From contig MU385764.1 in the NCBI GenBank assembly GCA_022497155.1, positions 63,427 through 127,426 of the forward strand: a DNA stretch of 64,000 nt, in the 5' to 3' direction. The notes beneath the pieces were generated by a model. The model made no database searches. It worked only from the letters and a program-made list of their open reading frames with translations, and was not told where the DNA came from. Position numbers and translations under genes: made by a program. This document shows positions 1 to 11,532 of the stretch, piece after piece (positions within the stretch are counted from its first letter, which is position 1; each line of letters starts with the position of its first letter). The DNA is from Whalleya microplaca. Its lineage: Eukaryota; Ascomycota; Sordariomycetes; Xylariales; Xylariaceae.

Positions 1-1
1 A

Positions 2-1507
2 CTCGTATTTGCAGGACTGAGTCCGTTCACGCAAGAGGGAGAGATGCGTGGCTCACGAACCGAGTATATCCACTGGATCCAAAACGTACCTGATCAAACG
101 CAAATCGTCGGCCAGTACTGTAGGTATGCCGGCGAGATCAAGACGGGTAAGAATGTTAAGCAGATGGTGAACCGTGCGCTGCAGTTCGCGACGAGTGACC
201 CCCAGGGACCGGTATACCTTGCCGGTGCGAGAGAGGTTATGGAAGAAGAAATCAAGCCGTATTCGCTCGAGCAGGACGTCTGGGATTCGGTCGAGTTGGG
301 CGGACTGACACCTAAGGCTTCCAAACAGATCGCTGAGGTATTGCATGGAGCTGAGAACCCATTGCTCATTACTGGGTATTCGGGGCGGAATCAGAAGATA
401 CCCGCTGCACTCGTAGAGCTGGCGAATACAGTGAAGGGACTGCGGGTGCTAGACACGGGTGGCAGTGATATGTGTTTCCCCGCGTCGCACCCGTCATGGC
501 TTGGCCTTCGATACGGCATCGAGCCGACGATCACGAAAGCAGACGCAATCGTGATATTAGATTGCGACGTCCCCTGGATCCCTACGCAGTGCAGGCCGCG
601 GAGTGATGCCAAGATCTTCCACATCGACGTCGACCCGCTGAAGCAGATGATGCCGCTGTTCTACGTACCCGCGAAGCATCGATACCGCGCTGATCCGCTC
701 ATCGCCGTAGAACAGATTACTGCTGAGGCTAAAGATCAATCCTCGGCGCTTGATGCAGCGACTGTCACCAAGAAGTGGAATACCCTCCAGGCGGAGCATA
801 AGGAACGCCTAGCTACCATCGCGTCCAAGGCAACGCCGGCGGCCGATGGTACCTTCGGCACGGGTCACCTGTGTAAGACCCTCAGGGCCAAGTGTCCACA
901 GGACACGATCTGGGCCATCGAAGCGGTCACCAACACGGGATTCGTGCACGACAACATCCAGCCCGAGCTCCCGGGTTCGTGGATCAACTGCGGCGGAGGT
1001 GGCTTGGGCTGGTCCGGAGGCGGTGCACTGGGCATCAAACTAGCCTCCGACGTCGAAAACGGCGGGAAGGGGAAGTTCGTCGTGCAGATCGTGGGTGACG
1101 GGACGTTCCTGTTCTCGGTCCCTGGCAGCGTGTACTGGATTGCCCGAAGATATAACATCCCGGTGCTGACGATCGTGTTGAACAACAAAGGTCAGTTTTC
1201 GCTTCACATCTATTGAGAAAATCTTAGCTAATATGTATACTGTCTAGGTTGGAACGCCCCGAGAAAATCGATGCTCTTGGTGCACCCAGAGGGTCTAGGC
1301 TCCAAGGCTACGAACGAGGATCTGAATATCTCCTTCGATCCCGTGCCGGACTATTCGGGCATCGCCAAGGCGGCTGCGGGAGGCGATCTGTTCGCTGCGA
1401 GAGTGGACAAGGCAGACGAGTTAGACAAGACTCTCCAGGAAGCTATCGAAGCGGTCAAGGGCGGCAAGAGTGCGGTGCTTGACTGCAAGGTCACGCTCGG
1501 CTGTTAA
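2..1507 (+). CDS. Thiamine-diphosphate-dependent enzyme, acetolactate synthase/benzoylformate decarboxylase superfamily (5' end outside window)
   Basis: The reading frame is open from base 2, so the gene begins upstream; the ATG at 44 is internal. Exons are 2-1190 and 1248-1507. The 57-bp intron (1191-1247, GTCAGT...TAG) rejoins the frame as NNKG-WNAP. What is present is the central domain and the C-terminal pyrophosphate-binding domain. The ThDP/Mg motif is clear: VGDGTF at about 1093-1110, followed some 25 residues later by LNNKGW. The N-terminal catalytic-Glu domain lies off the edge. The family cleaves or forms C-C bonds next to a carbonyl (2-oxo acid decarboxylation, acetohydroxy-acid synthesis, acyl-CoA lyase). 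The phrase FHIDVDPLKQMMPLFYVP suggests a fungal paralogue of the acetolactate synthase type rather than the branched-chain enzyme itself. Substrate and compartment cannot be judged without the N-terminus. Confidence 0.9.
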
Positions 1508-4500
1508 TCTGCCTACTTGCATGATAGGTTTGCATTAGTGCGTTCTCCAATGGTTGATTGTGCTTGTGATGAGGGCACATATGGATTAGATGAATTGCTA
1601 CTACATAAACCTATAAAGACTGACATTGAGGAAGAGGAATCATTGCGATGCGTGAGTTGGTGAATATATCACTAAGATAGATCATTGCTGGTGTTGGCTG
1701 ATGCTATTGCGAGGTGATTCTGATTCTGTACTGGAGGGGCAAGACATTATCTATAGCTATTGAATCTATGAGACTGAAGGCTATGAAATAGTGCTAAAAG
1801 TTTATTATCAAGGGAGCTTCGGAATAGTATGGCTACAAGCCTACGAATGTTAATGAAATGCCAGCACAGCTGTGAAGGTTAGTTTACCGTGAAATTGTGC
1901 CGATATATTAGATGGTTATGAAGTATATGCGTAAGCCAGAAGAGTAGTCAGGCACATTCGTAGTTCACAGGACACCACGTAAGCTGGCAAGTTAGAAGAA
2001 GCCACAATTTAAGATTTCTATCCAAGGCAATGCGTGATAAATGACTATTGATGTATTACCGTATTACTACTGATCACGCAGATTCGTTCATATGTAGCCG
2101 AACCAGGCTGAATGTTTCAGAACTTAAATACGAATTGATTAATCTCGCATACATACAGAGAGCTCACATGAGATGTTTGAACAAGGAACTTGAGCCGCTA
2201 TGCAGCTGGTGTGATGTTGTAGACGGCGGCTTGCTGCATAATGGCGTTGATGCGTATACCCTGGGCTGTCCGGGGGTAAAGCTAACTGAGAACGCTATAT
2301 GTTTTATTCAATAATCTGGGCATAATGGTACCCCGTAGAACTCATACTCATTCAGAGAAGAATCATAGCACTACCGGTAACTTGGTTGATGGCTTCCACG
2401 ACATAGCTAACATCATACGCTTCTGGCTACTCGTGTTCGGTTTCCAAGGGCACTCCACCAAAGACCCTCGAATACCGAATAACGGCAGCAACTTGACGCT
2501 GCTGTCCTGAACCGGTACCGAGCTCATATTAATCTCCCTTTGTTTGGTTGCACGACATGCAATGTTTGGCACGTGTGATGTCTTACAATCCAGCGCTGGT
2601 GGACCGCGAACGCCTCATACCGTCTCAATCCCCTACCCAATGATGTCAAGCACGTTGGTCAGATGGACTTCTTCTGAACTAGGAACCATGGCTGTTGTTA
2701 CATGGTGGCAGATATTTCAATATAATCGTCTATGCCTCGGGAAACGGAGTCAGCTTACGGGGTTGATGTCTCATCGTTGACTCTGGTACTACCTGGCCCT
2801 GTTGACTGGATCCCGATTCTTTGGCACAAATAATACGTACTATTGGCATCTCTCATCGCACACAAAGCTTCGGACCCTGATAAAGGCAAGATCAGACGAA
2901 GCTATGCGTGAAGATGAGGTGGAGGGGAGTGTACTACGAGTAAGTGCCTTGTACAACACTTTGATATTAGTTTGTTGGTAAATACAATAAGCCAAAGTAA
3001 TTGAGTGTAACTTTGGCGATCAAGTCTGACAAGAGCTATCTCGTGCTCTTATGTTTGCGGAGCACAGCCTGGAATACTCCGGCTGGCAACACAGCATCCG
3101 TCTGTCGGTTTTAGAGAATCAACATGAGGTCGATCTATCTAAGTGTATTGGGTACTAAGTACCTCTAACGATATACCTTTATAAGAGGATCTAGGATAGC
3201 GGCATAGATACACAATAACATTGACCATCGACCAGATCCAAATACTCGCTCATAAATCTTAGTTAATGCTTCTTATAAAAGTCTACATTTGTCTCTTGGA
3301 TCAAGGATGACTATATCTAATACACACAGTAACCCTTCCAGGCTCATGGGTAAGATGAGGATCCTTATAGTGTATAAGCAGATGCTCTGTCATTACGCAC
3401 GTAACAGTAACCCGTAAAGTAAGTTCTTCATGAACTACTTGACTTGTTGGCTTTAGTCACCTACTTTAAACATATGTTACTCTAATACCATATTACAACA
3501 GTCACCGTCATTATACACTGGTATCTAGAAAGCTGGGACTATTACCATCCTCGTTGCTTGCTACCGTAACTACCTATCTCTTGCACCGTGTAAAATTCTG
3601 TCCCTTGGCTATCGCCGCTAAATAAATTGCTAGTACGCAGCGGCATTACCATATTGACGCCCGCAGACGCGTTGCAGAAGCCATCTATCGATATAGATTA
3701 TGTACGTACCTTCAGCTAGAAGCTAGGGATACGTCGGCATATGAATAAGTCAGAATCATCGACCAATCGGGCACGTACACAGATCTCGAGCGTGGCGCCG
3801 GCGGTGAACAGCATGAGCATAAGGGAGCTATAGTCTTCTGCACTGATGGCTCCTCGTACCATATCGATATCGTGGTTTCTAATAGCGCGCATGGCACGAT
3901 ACTCCACTACCTGTGGAGGACCGCAGCGGACCACGGTTGCGAGGGTGTCAACGTCGCGGTAGAGCACCGTGGTCACGGTGGATTCAGTCTACACGAGCTG
4001 AATATCAAGACTTCACACTCATTGCGAGAGTCAGATATGAAGACCCAGTACAGGCATTCGTTCGACATCCCGGAATCAGTCCCCGCCCCAAACTCAGCAC
4101 TATGGATAATACATCAGGAGATATGCCGAATGTCGCCACTAGGGACTGAGGGGGCAAGCTGCTTTAGTTGAGCTCAGGAGACATCACGATGTAAAGCTCA
4201 CGATGTGGTCAGATTCGCGCTGGCGAACAGCGTTTCTATCTGGCCCCGAGATAACCTCAAGCTGACGACGCTATGAGATGCACGAGACATCGCCACGCTC
4301 GCATTTTACCTAGAAGAGGCCTGCCTCTCTCTTCGAGCCGTAGGCTGCAGGCCGCAGGCCGCAGCGCCGGCTTGGATGTCGACGCATATGAGAAGATATC
4401 GCATATGTGAATAATATCCCCAGTGGTTTGCTGCCCCTTTCACCATACTCGTAAGAGCATGTATGTCCTAGTGGAACATACTCGGGAGCATATACTCCCG

Positions 4501-6926
4501 ACATAGATCCCGCAGCTCTCGAGCATTGTCAAACTGTCCAGAAAGAGAAAGTCCCGACTCGAGTATGTGGGGGTCGCCATCGTTGTGTCGCGCCCCTATA
4601 CTCGATCGCGCACTGCGTCCATGCCCCTATTCCCGTTTTTGACGCATCCGACATGCGGCTAAACCTGCCGATATGCCGTAGGCGACTCCCGTCCTGCCCG
4701 TTGTATATTCCAGCCACTACGCCACACTGGCGAACGCCTATCTCGCGCCATTAGATGGCTGGCTGACTATGGGTGCTGTTTCCACTACGGGTCTATCTGG
4801 CGTTGGAGGTGGGCGGCCCGGTATACCTTTCTGCAACGTCGGGCATCATCTTCGACTCCTTCGCGCTCTGCAGTACGATGCTGGTCCTTACACAGGTCCG
4901 ACTGCCGTCTGGCGCACCTAGCGGGCAGCTAGCTGCTGGCCGACGAGTTCCCGTCATTGCGTTGTACATACATACCTACTGCTAACTTCAGCTTTCGATG
5001 ACTATATGTACGGATACACAGCGTGGCGATAGTTCGTAAGCCGCATGCATCGTGACTGCTAAGACCAATAGCAGCATGGGCCCACGACAGAGCGTACGTA
5101 ATTCCAACAATGAAGACTGTATGGCAGTAGGCTGCGAGTGCCAAGAAGCCCGTGGTTGAGTATGCTATGGATAGCATGATTGCGGCTCAATCGAGGACGT
5201 GATATTACTACCCAGAGCATGCGATTGGGTAGAACGTTGATGCTCAAGACCTTGTCCCAGCGACGTAGCTGCACCATGGCTACCTGGCTGCCAGGTTGAG
5301 AAGGGGCAGGCGGCTCATAGTTGGCCAAGTTTCATTATGATTTGCCCTCTTGAATAGGCGATTTGAAGGACATTGGCATATTGATGAAGCCGCTTGAGCT
5401 ATACCTATGGTGTTTATCTTGCATAGTGCGCAAATTAAACTTCCGAAGAGGCGCACGATAGAACAACAGAACAAGCCCTGCAGAGAGAGCGCCGTCGCCG
5501 CTCTGCCTGCGGGCTTTGCTGACTGCATACCTATGGCGATGCATCCATCCGACACCACTTGCCTGGCCGAATGCTTGGCCCAGTGAAGTTAGCTTATGCG
5601 GACGGCAAAGCAGAGGCGCTGTATGTACATGTATCATGCCACGACGCCGATCGTGATCGTGGGGAAATAAAATGCAACATCGCCGTCTGAAAGGGACTAG
5701 ATCGGCACTGAATTGGCATGCCGATGCCTCGACCTATTGATCGGCCCTCGTTATGGGAACTCAGCGCCTGCGTGCCGATACAGACTAGGTATAGTAGGTA
5801 TAGTAGGCAGGCACCGGACGATAGTCTCCAGCGGCGGTGGTCTTATCGGAGACTGCCGCCACGTGGTGGAGGAGCTCGATGTTCTAGGTTCTTTGACTCG
5901 CTTCGGTCTGGATCGCTGGGTAGTGGGTATATCAGTCCTGACCCTAGCAGGAAGAGATTCACATGTCCGGAGGCGCTTCTCGATAGGAACTTGGTGTTTG
6001 GTGGTTGGTTCTAGACAGCCTCTGATCTCAACTGTCAACTCGTCATTCGCTCATCCCCTGCGATAAGAGTGAAGATGGATAGGATAGGATGGGAGAGATA
6101 GAGGCGAGCTGGCGCGTAGGTGGTATGCACAAATTATCGTTGTAATAGTATTCGACTAGTAATTCCATCTCAGATCTATCGTTTACGATTACGAAGACCG
6201 ATACGGCTATTGATCGACGTGAGTTTCGTTTGGGGTTGATCGACGCTGGCCGTTCCGCGGTGTATTTTCCTGACCACGATATCCCCCCTGAGCGACAAGG
6301 GGAGGTCTACGCAGTAAAGCGCGTTTTTGCCATTTTCCCCTCATGGTGAGAGGAGGCAGGCCAGGCTGCCAGGGTGACTCCTCACAGCGGCGCGGGATTC
6401 TCCATTGAAACATTTGGAGAAGGGGCCCTATCCCGCTCAAGACAATATATATTACCTGCATCGTGGTGTTTTACTATAATATGTATTACAAAACTGAATG
6501 CGCTGAATGCTACGTGGATGGGCCCTTTTCATCCTACCGATGAGAAGCAATGTTTCCTACGATCTGGCTATTGGTTGACTACATATATGTACGTGATGAA
6601 CGAAGCGCCCGTTCATACATATACTGTTTCCAAGAAGACACAACCACAGGGTTTCTTTTGTATGTACATGCAGATTGGTCTATCCTGTTGTACATGTGCA
6701 CTGCGTAGGCAACATCCTACCTGACTTAGGCTACCTTCATCGGTGACTATATATACTCGATGGCCAGTTTATTTTCATATGTATACTGTATTAGTTCATT
6801 CTATATTGTTGGACTCGTGATGATTTGTTATTTACAGCAAATCAGTAAGCTGGTACGCATAATATTGGTGCTGCGGGTTTCCTATCGAGGGACCTTCCTT
6901 TCCGCCTGTGTTGCAAGGTACCTGGG
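1508..6926. other. Gene-poor stretch with no supportable gene
   Basis: Only short unrelated open frames occur. Base use is AT-leaning up to about 3600. A somewhat GC-richer patch (about 3660-5200) has several overlapping frames on both strands (for example 3716-3976 minus and 3872-4171 plus) but no recognisable domain; it could be an eroded gene. On the minus strand, 2330-2560 gives short protein-like stretches broken by stops. A 7-bp-stem hairpin (TCGGGAG, loop CATATA, CTCCCGA) lies near 4478-4501. No RNA gene was seen. Confidence 0.5.
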
Positions 6927-6930
6927 CTAG

Positions 6931-7699
6931 TGTGAGGTGGTCAAAGCGTTCGGCACACAAAAAGGGAAAATTAGGCTGCTAGCTCTAGACCTCTCCATCA
7001 TCCTTAATACACCTATTCCTGGCCTCTTGCTATCCGATACCTGTACACTTTTGGCGAGCTCAGCAGGGATAGCAAGTCGAAAAGGCCTGTCTCATCAATC
7101 AGTCAATTACCTAGATCTTATTGTCAATACGCCTTACCATCAATTGCCAGCAGTTCTTGTCTCGCGTTTGGTCGCCGTCGCTTCGTCGCCGTCAATTATC
7201 TACCAAAAACCAACTCTACCGGAAGTTCATCAGATTCTGATCTGTCCCAAAGGCCTACCAGATCCCATCTTATCTTCATCATTCCAACATTCATCTACCG
7301 TTCATTATCGTTCTACCGGGGTCATTTAATTACGTGCGATAACCGTGATTCCCTGCGTGGTCAAGCGGTCGCGGTCGGGTTGGTGCCCTCGCTGTGTTAG
7401 GATTGTGGTTCGGCTGTTGGGTGAGTGGTCCGTGAATGGGGGGATAGAGTGGTCAATGGTATCGCCGTCGGATATTCGTATTAAGTGAAGTGAAAGTTCA
7501 GTGATTGATAGTAGTAACGCCTTCGTTCTGGCTGGTCGGCGTTGCGAATGGGGGCATTCGCGTTGTGGGCGCTGTGGCAGTGTGTGAGGTGGTCAAAGCG
7601 TTCGGCACACAAAAAGGGAAAATTAGGCTGCTAGCTCTAGACCTCTCCATCATCCTTAATACACCTATTCCTGGCCTCTTGCTATCCGATACCTGTACA
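6931..7699. mobile_element. Compact LTR-bounded element (TRIM-like), no coding capacity
   Basis: Two 117-bp direct repeats, 6931-7047 and 7583-7699, read identically by eye. Each begins TGT and ends ACA, as retrotransposon LTRs do. The whole unit is flanked by CTAG on both sides (6927-6930 and 7700-7703), which fits a 4-bp target-site duplication. The 535-bp interior has no long frame and no reverse transcriptase or integrase motif. I see no convincing primer-binding site after the left repeat (it continues CTTTTGGCGAGC) and no strong polypurine tract before the right one. Size (769 bp) and structure fit a terminal-repeat retrotransposon in miniature, mobilised in trans. Identical repeats imply a recent insertion. 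A simple segmental duplication is the alternative, but the TG..CA ends and CTAG flanks argue against it. Confidence 0.6.
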
Positions 7700-7703
7700 C
7701 TAG

Positions 7704-8836
7704 GCAAGTAGAGAAAGTACGTTTTAACGGAGTCACGAGTCGACTAAAAAGGCGTCTAGAGGCTGCAGCAGGACCCTTAAGGGAGGGACGGTCGAACCCC
7801 ACCAGGAACCCACTATCCTACCTAATCCACCTAATCCACTGGAGGAAAGAGCACTGACTCTGTTCACGATGGCCTGGATGGCTGAGTGACTGCCCGTTAT
7901 TATACTGGCTTATTAGATAGGTAGTCACGCCTCCAGTTTTAGGCTCGTACTTGCCCGAGGCTAGAATCCAAGAATCGACCCTATTTCGTTTCTCGGCGGG
8001 GACCTGTCCAAACCGTCCAACCTGTCCAACCCGTCCAACCCAATTCATTGAATACCAAGACAAATACATACCGAAATACCGTATATAGATACACACTTAT
8101 GTACGGAGTAGTATTCAGCTACCAGGACCGGGGAAAACAAAGGCCATCCATTAATTAATATCAACTAAAACAATACTCCCCTCCATTCCAATATTACTGA
8201 CCTGACTCGACTTACACCCATCACCACTCTCATCACCACTTACAATACTCACAATAACCGACTGTTATATCCGTCTACTTCCCGAGATACTCTACTACTT
8301 ACTCTATGTGTACGGTACCTGAGTAATGGCCATGAATCGACAACTACTATCGTCATCAACATGATTGCATTCCACGCCACGAGCCAGACCAGGCAGATCC
8401 ATTGACCTGCCGCAACCAGCTACTCAACCAGCTTTTACTCCCTGCGTGCCGGCAGTTTGAACACACACAAAGACGTCTGTCCACCGCCGAGACGATACCT
8501 CCGCGACGATACCTCCGCCAGTCGTCGCCAGTCTTCACTACACAAGAGGGACGATGAGCCTTGACAAAAGCCGGAGATCGAGACTCGACATTGGAAAAGT
8601 TCCCTAGTATCCTGACGAACTTCGTCTTAGCATCACTACCGAGTCACCTCGACGGCTTTGCGACTCTGGAAGCGGTTCCAACAAAGAGGCTAACAAAGAA
8701 CCAAGACCAAGCCCTCTACAATACGGAAACCTAACATTTCAACCCCTCAATTCTATAACGAGTAGGCGTGACAGTTTTCACGAGAGACGTAATATCGAAA
8801 GAATACGACTAGAGAGAGAAGGGAAAGGGTCACGCG
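7704..8836. other. Intergenic/5' region of the cyclin gene
   Basis: No gene seen. It holds a short tandem array at about 8005-8041, built on the unit CCNGTCCAA, and a duplicated GACGATACCTCCGC near 8491-8520. The last 500 bp is pyrimidine/CA-rich, as expected for the leader and promoter of the cyclin gene that starts at 8837. Confidence 0.5.
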
Positions 8837-9961
8837 ATGTTGGCCGAGGCACATGAACAAGATGCCGGCGCGTTGACAGACAAGGACCCTTCACCAACCG
8901 CACCTCCTCCGCCTCCCGTCCCCTCGACCGATCCGAAACTCGTACGGCAAGCCCAGACACCGCCTCCGCTCCATGCCGCCCCGACGCCCTCATCGCAGGA
9001 CCTCTTCAAGCTGGCCCCCGTCGCTGCCCTCAAGCTGCTCGGCGCCGGCATCGAGGCCCTGGTGCGCATGACGGGCGACGTGCCGCCCACGCCGCCGCCC
9101 ACGAGCCCGACCATCCCCAACATACGCGACATACAGCGGGAGAAGGTCGCCATTGTGCGTTCGCATTCCGAGAAAAACCTCGCCCGCCTCCACGAACAGG
9201 CCGCCCAGGCTGCTGCTGCCGCCCAGGCCCAGGCCCAACCTGGCGCAGCGCCCGAACAGCCTCCCCGCCCTCTCTCCTCCGACAGCCAGCCCATCGACGG
9301 CGTGCACCTCCGACAGACCCAAACCCAGGCACAAACACAAACCCCCACCGCGACACCCCCACGGCCCCAGCAACAACGACCGCCCACCACACCCGCGCCG
9401 TACATAGTAGTGGGCGCGAACTCGCAGCCGCTGAACCAGCAGCACAGCGCGATCACGCGCAAGTTCTTCAGCAAGGCGCCGCCGCCAATCAGCATCGAGG
9501 CGTACCTATTGCGGCTGCACCGGTTCTGCCCGATGTCGACAGCGGTGTACCTGGCGACGTCGTTCTACATCTTCCGGCTCGCCGTCGACGAGCGCGCCAT
9601 CCCCGTCACCGCCCGCAACGCCCACCGCCTGCTGCTCGCCGGCCTGCGCGTCGCCATGAAGGCCCTCGAGGACCTGAGCTACCCGCACGCGCGCGTCGCG
9701 AAAGTAGGGGGGGTTAGTGAAGTTGAGTTGGCTAGGTTGGAGATCAGTTTTTGCTTCTTGGCGGGGTTCGAGCTGGTCGTGAGGGAGGATACGCTGAGGA
9801 GGCATTGGGAGACGCTGCGTCAGGGCCAGGGGGAGGGGGGTGATTACGGGTTTCAGCTGGGCGGCGTGGGGGGCGTGTTGGGGGCGCCGGTGCCGGCTTT
9901 GAGGCTCGAGCCGAGGAGGAAGAAGAATGTCGATGTTGAGGCGGGGGCTGTGGCCGGGTGA
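8837..9961 (+). CDS. preg: Pho80/PREG-type cyclin, regulatory subunit of the phosphate-sensing CDK
   Basis: Single-exon frame of 374 residues. The cyclin fold spans about residues 205-325 and carries family hallmarks: KFFSKAPPPISIEAYLLRLH, CPMSTAVYLATSFYI, IPVTARNAHRLLLAGLRVA, and KVGGVSEVELARLEISFC. An N-terminal conserved block at residues 53-90 (LFKLAPVAALKLLGAGIEAL, then MTGDVPPTPP) is also found in Neurospora PREG. In that pathway PREG with the PGOV kinase (yeast Pho80-Pho85) inactivates the NUC-1/Pho4 transcription factor when phosphate is plentiful. Between the two blocks lies a low-complexity Ala/Gln/Thr-rich linker (120-180) with a QTQ run. The C-terminus is Gly-rich. GC-rich codon use matches a conserved housekeeping gene. 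The symbol follows Neurospora usage; assignment rests on the cyclin-box motifs. Confidence 0.88.
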   Translation: MLAEAHEQDAGALTDKDPSPTAPPPPPVPSTDPKLVRQAQTPPPLHAAPTPSSQDLFKLAPVAALKLLGAGIEALVRMTGDVPPTPPPTSPTIPNIRDIQREKVAIVRSHSEKNLARLHEQAAQAAAAAQAQAQPGAAPEQPPRPLSSDSQPIDGVHLRQTQTQAQTQTPTATPPRPQQQRPPTTPAPYIVVGANSQPLNQQHSAITRKFFSKAPPPISIEAYLLRLHRFCPMSTAVYLATSFYIFRLAVDERAIPVTARNAHRLLLAGLRVAMKALEDLSYPHARVAKVGGVSEVELARLEISFCFLAGFELVVREDTLRRHWETLRQGQGEGGDYGFQLGGVGGVLGAPVPALRLEPRRKKNVDVEAGAVAG

Positions 9962-10969
9962 GAGGACGGACTTGCTGGGTAATGTGTATTCGGATGGGTT
10001 TGTGATGTGATGTGATGTGATGTGGTCTTGTGTGTGTTGTAGAGTACCCGGTTCATGTAACCGAACTCTGTCGTGAAAGCGTGAGATCTGCTCGTTGGGG
10101 AGAGCAAGCGCACATAGCGATATGTTACGATTAAAAGCGAATCGAAGAGCGTTTTGAAGGAGCAAGACTCGAAATCCGAGGTCCCGGAGCTGAAAAAGGA
10201 GGCTTACTTGAAGGTGTGACATGGCTGCCGGGAGGCTTGAAGGGGGGGAGACATGACGAGGAGGTAAATATGAAGCAGTTGTTTCGAAACATATATATAT
10301 ATATATGGGAAAGGCAAACAAGCACGCAAGCGAGCGAGCGAGCGAGCAAGTGAGCAAGAGGAGGAAAACGAAATGAATCGAACGCATTGTCGATCTTGTA
10401 CGCATATGAAATGACGGGGGCATCATTATTACCTACTTACCTATGGGATTTGCATTTTCTTCTACATTACAGGCGACAGCGGCGGCGGCGGCGGCGGGTA
10501 TCTGATCTATTCCATCTATCTACTCATCTATTTATCTCGGCGGGCATTATTCAATCATTTGGGAGGGAAAGCATTATTTATTTATTTGTCGAAGCGAGGC
10601 AGAGCAGAGCAGAGCGCACATCTAACATTAAGTACGTACGGAACGTAGTTGTTATACGTGATACCCGAGATTCTCACTTCTTGTACATACTATAGTTGTT
10701 GTTGTTGTTTCTGTGGGAAATAGTTATCTATATCATACCGGATGATATCGAAATAATAGTCTGATTGATTTTATTTGAAAGATGTTTCATGTTCACCAAG
10801 TTCTATCTTTTACTCTTGAGTTTCTTGTTGAGAAGAGTGAGTAAATGGTTATTCGCTTGTTAGCTCATCTGAGGTGTATAGAGTTTACACCTAAAGTACC
10901 TAAAGTTGGGACCTGCTTGATAAGTTATAGCGCTATAAGCTGCCCCGCGTGCACTTATAGGGGACACGA
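9962..10969. repeat. Intergenic tract with many simple repeats
   Basis: No gene. Microsatellites follow one another: (TGTGA)n at about 10003-10025, (AT)n at about 10291-10307, (GAGC)n at about 10329-10350, (CGG)n at about 10480-10497, (GCAGA)n at about 10600-10615 and (GTT)n at about 10694-10708. A palindrome TTATAGCGCTATAA lies near 10925-10938, just before the MITE. Long antisense frames that overlap the cyclin gene end here and are not believed to be genes. Confidence 0.6.
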
Positions 10970-10971
10970 TA

Positions 10972-11489
10972 CTAGCGTTGGCTAATTCGCCTCCTCACGC
11001 CCAAAGGGCGTTGCGCTTTAATTAGGAAAAGTCCCTAGTAATTGGGAAAATAACCGGGGTTTTCAAGGTACTTAATCCTTGGTATAGATTATATATAAAT
11101 AAAGGTAGTTTATATATTAAGATATTCCCAGTATAACAATAATTAAACATTTAACTATTGCAAAAAGTGAAGCTATTTATAAAATGCTATTATTTAAACA
11201 GTGATACCTTCTATAATTACAGGGGATTTAGTGAATAGAGATCGCTATATTTACAGCGGCGTTAGCAGGTATAGGTGCCCTATAGTTAAAGATCGACGTT
11301 TTGCTTAAGAGATTAGCAGGCTGAAACTGTTGAAGTTATAGGAAATATTCGATTACTCGGGGGTACATTAATTTATAAGCAAATCATTCACAAAGTAATG
11401 TATCTGCTAGTGTGACAAATTACTAGGGAGTTTTCCTAATTAAAGCGCAACGCCCTTTGGGCGTGAGGAGGCGAATTAGCCAACGCTAG
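10972..11489. mobile_element. MITE, copy 1 (TA-flanked, 72-bp terminal inverted repeats)
   Basis: 518 bp. The left end (10972-11043) and the inverse of the right end (11418-11489) match over 72 bp with one mismatch; both begin CTAGCGTTGGCTAATTCGCC. The element is flanked by TA on both sides (10970-10971 and 11490-11491), the target duplication of Tc1/mariner (pogo/Fot1-like) transposons. The interior is AT-rich and non-coding. A second copy lies at 29257-29766. Each inverted repeat contains an inner palindrome (CGCCCAAAGGGCG). It sits 44 bp upstream of the aminopeptidase ATG, so it may form part of that promoter or leader. Confidence 0.9.
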
Positions 11490-11532
11490 TACGTAATCTG
11501 AATGAAGCTGGAATTTCTTCCAGTCGCACTTC

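Noticed and set aside
7770..7815. GGTCGAACCCC sequence resembling a tRNA T-arm
   Set aside because: No matching acceptor stem, D-arm or anticodon arm could be drawn around it.
8830..9495. 221-codon minus-strand frame rich in Trp, Gly and Ala
   Set aside because: Antisense shadow of the GC-rich Pro/Ala-coding part of the cyclin gene; no domain and biased composition.
9506..10426. 306-codon minus-strand frame
   Set aside because: Overlaps the cyclin box on the opposite strand and runs into microsatellites; its N-terminal part is translated simple repeat.
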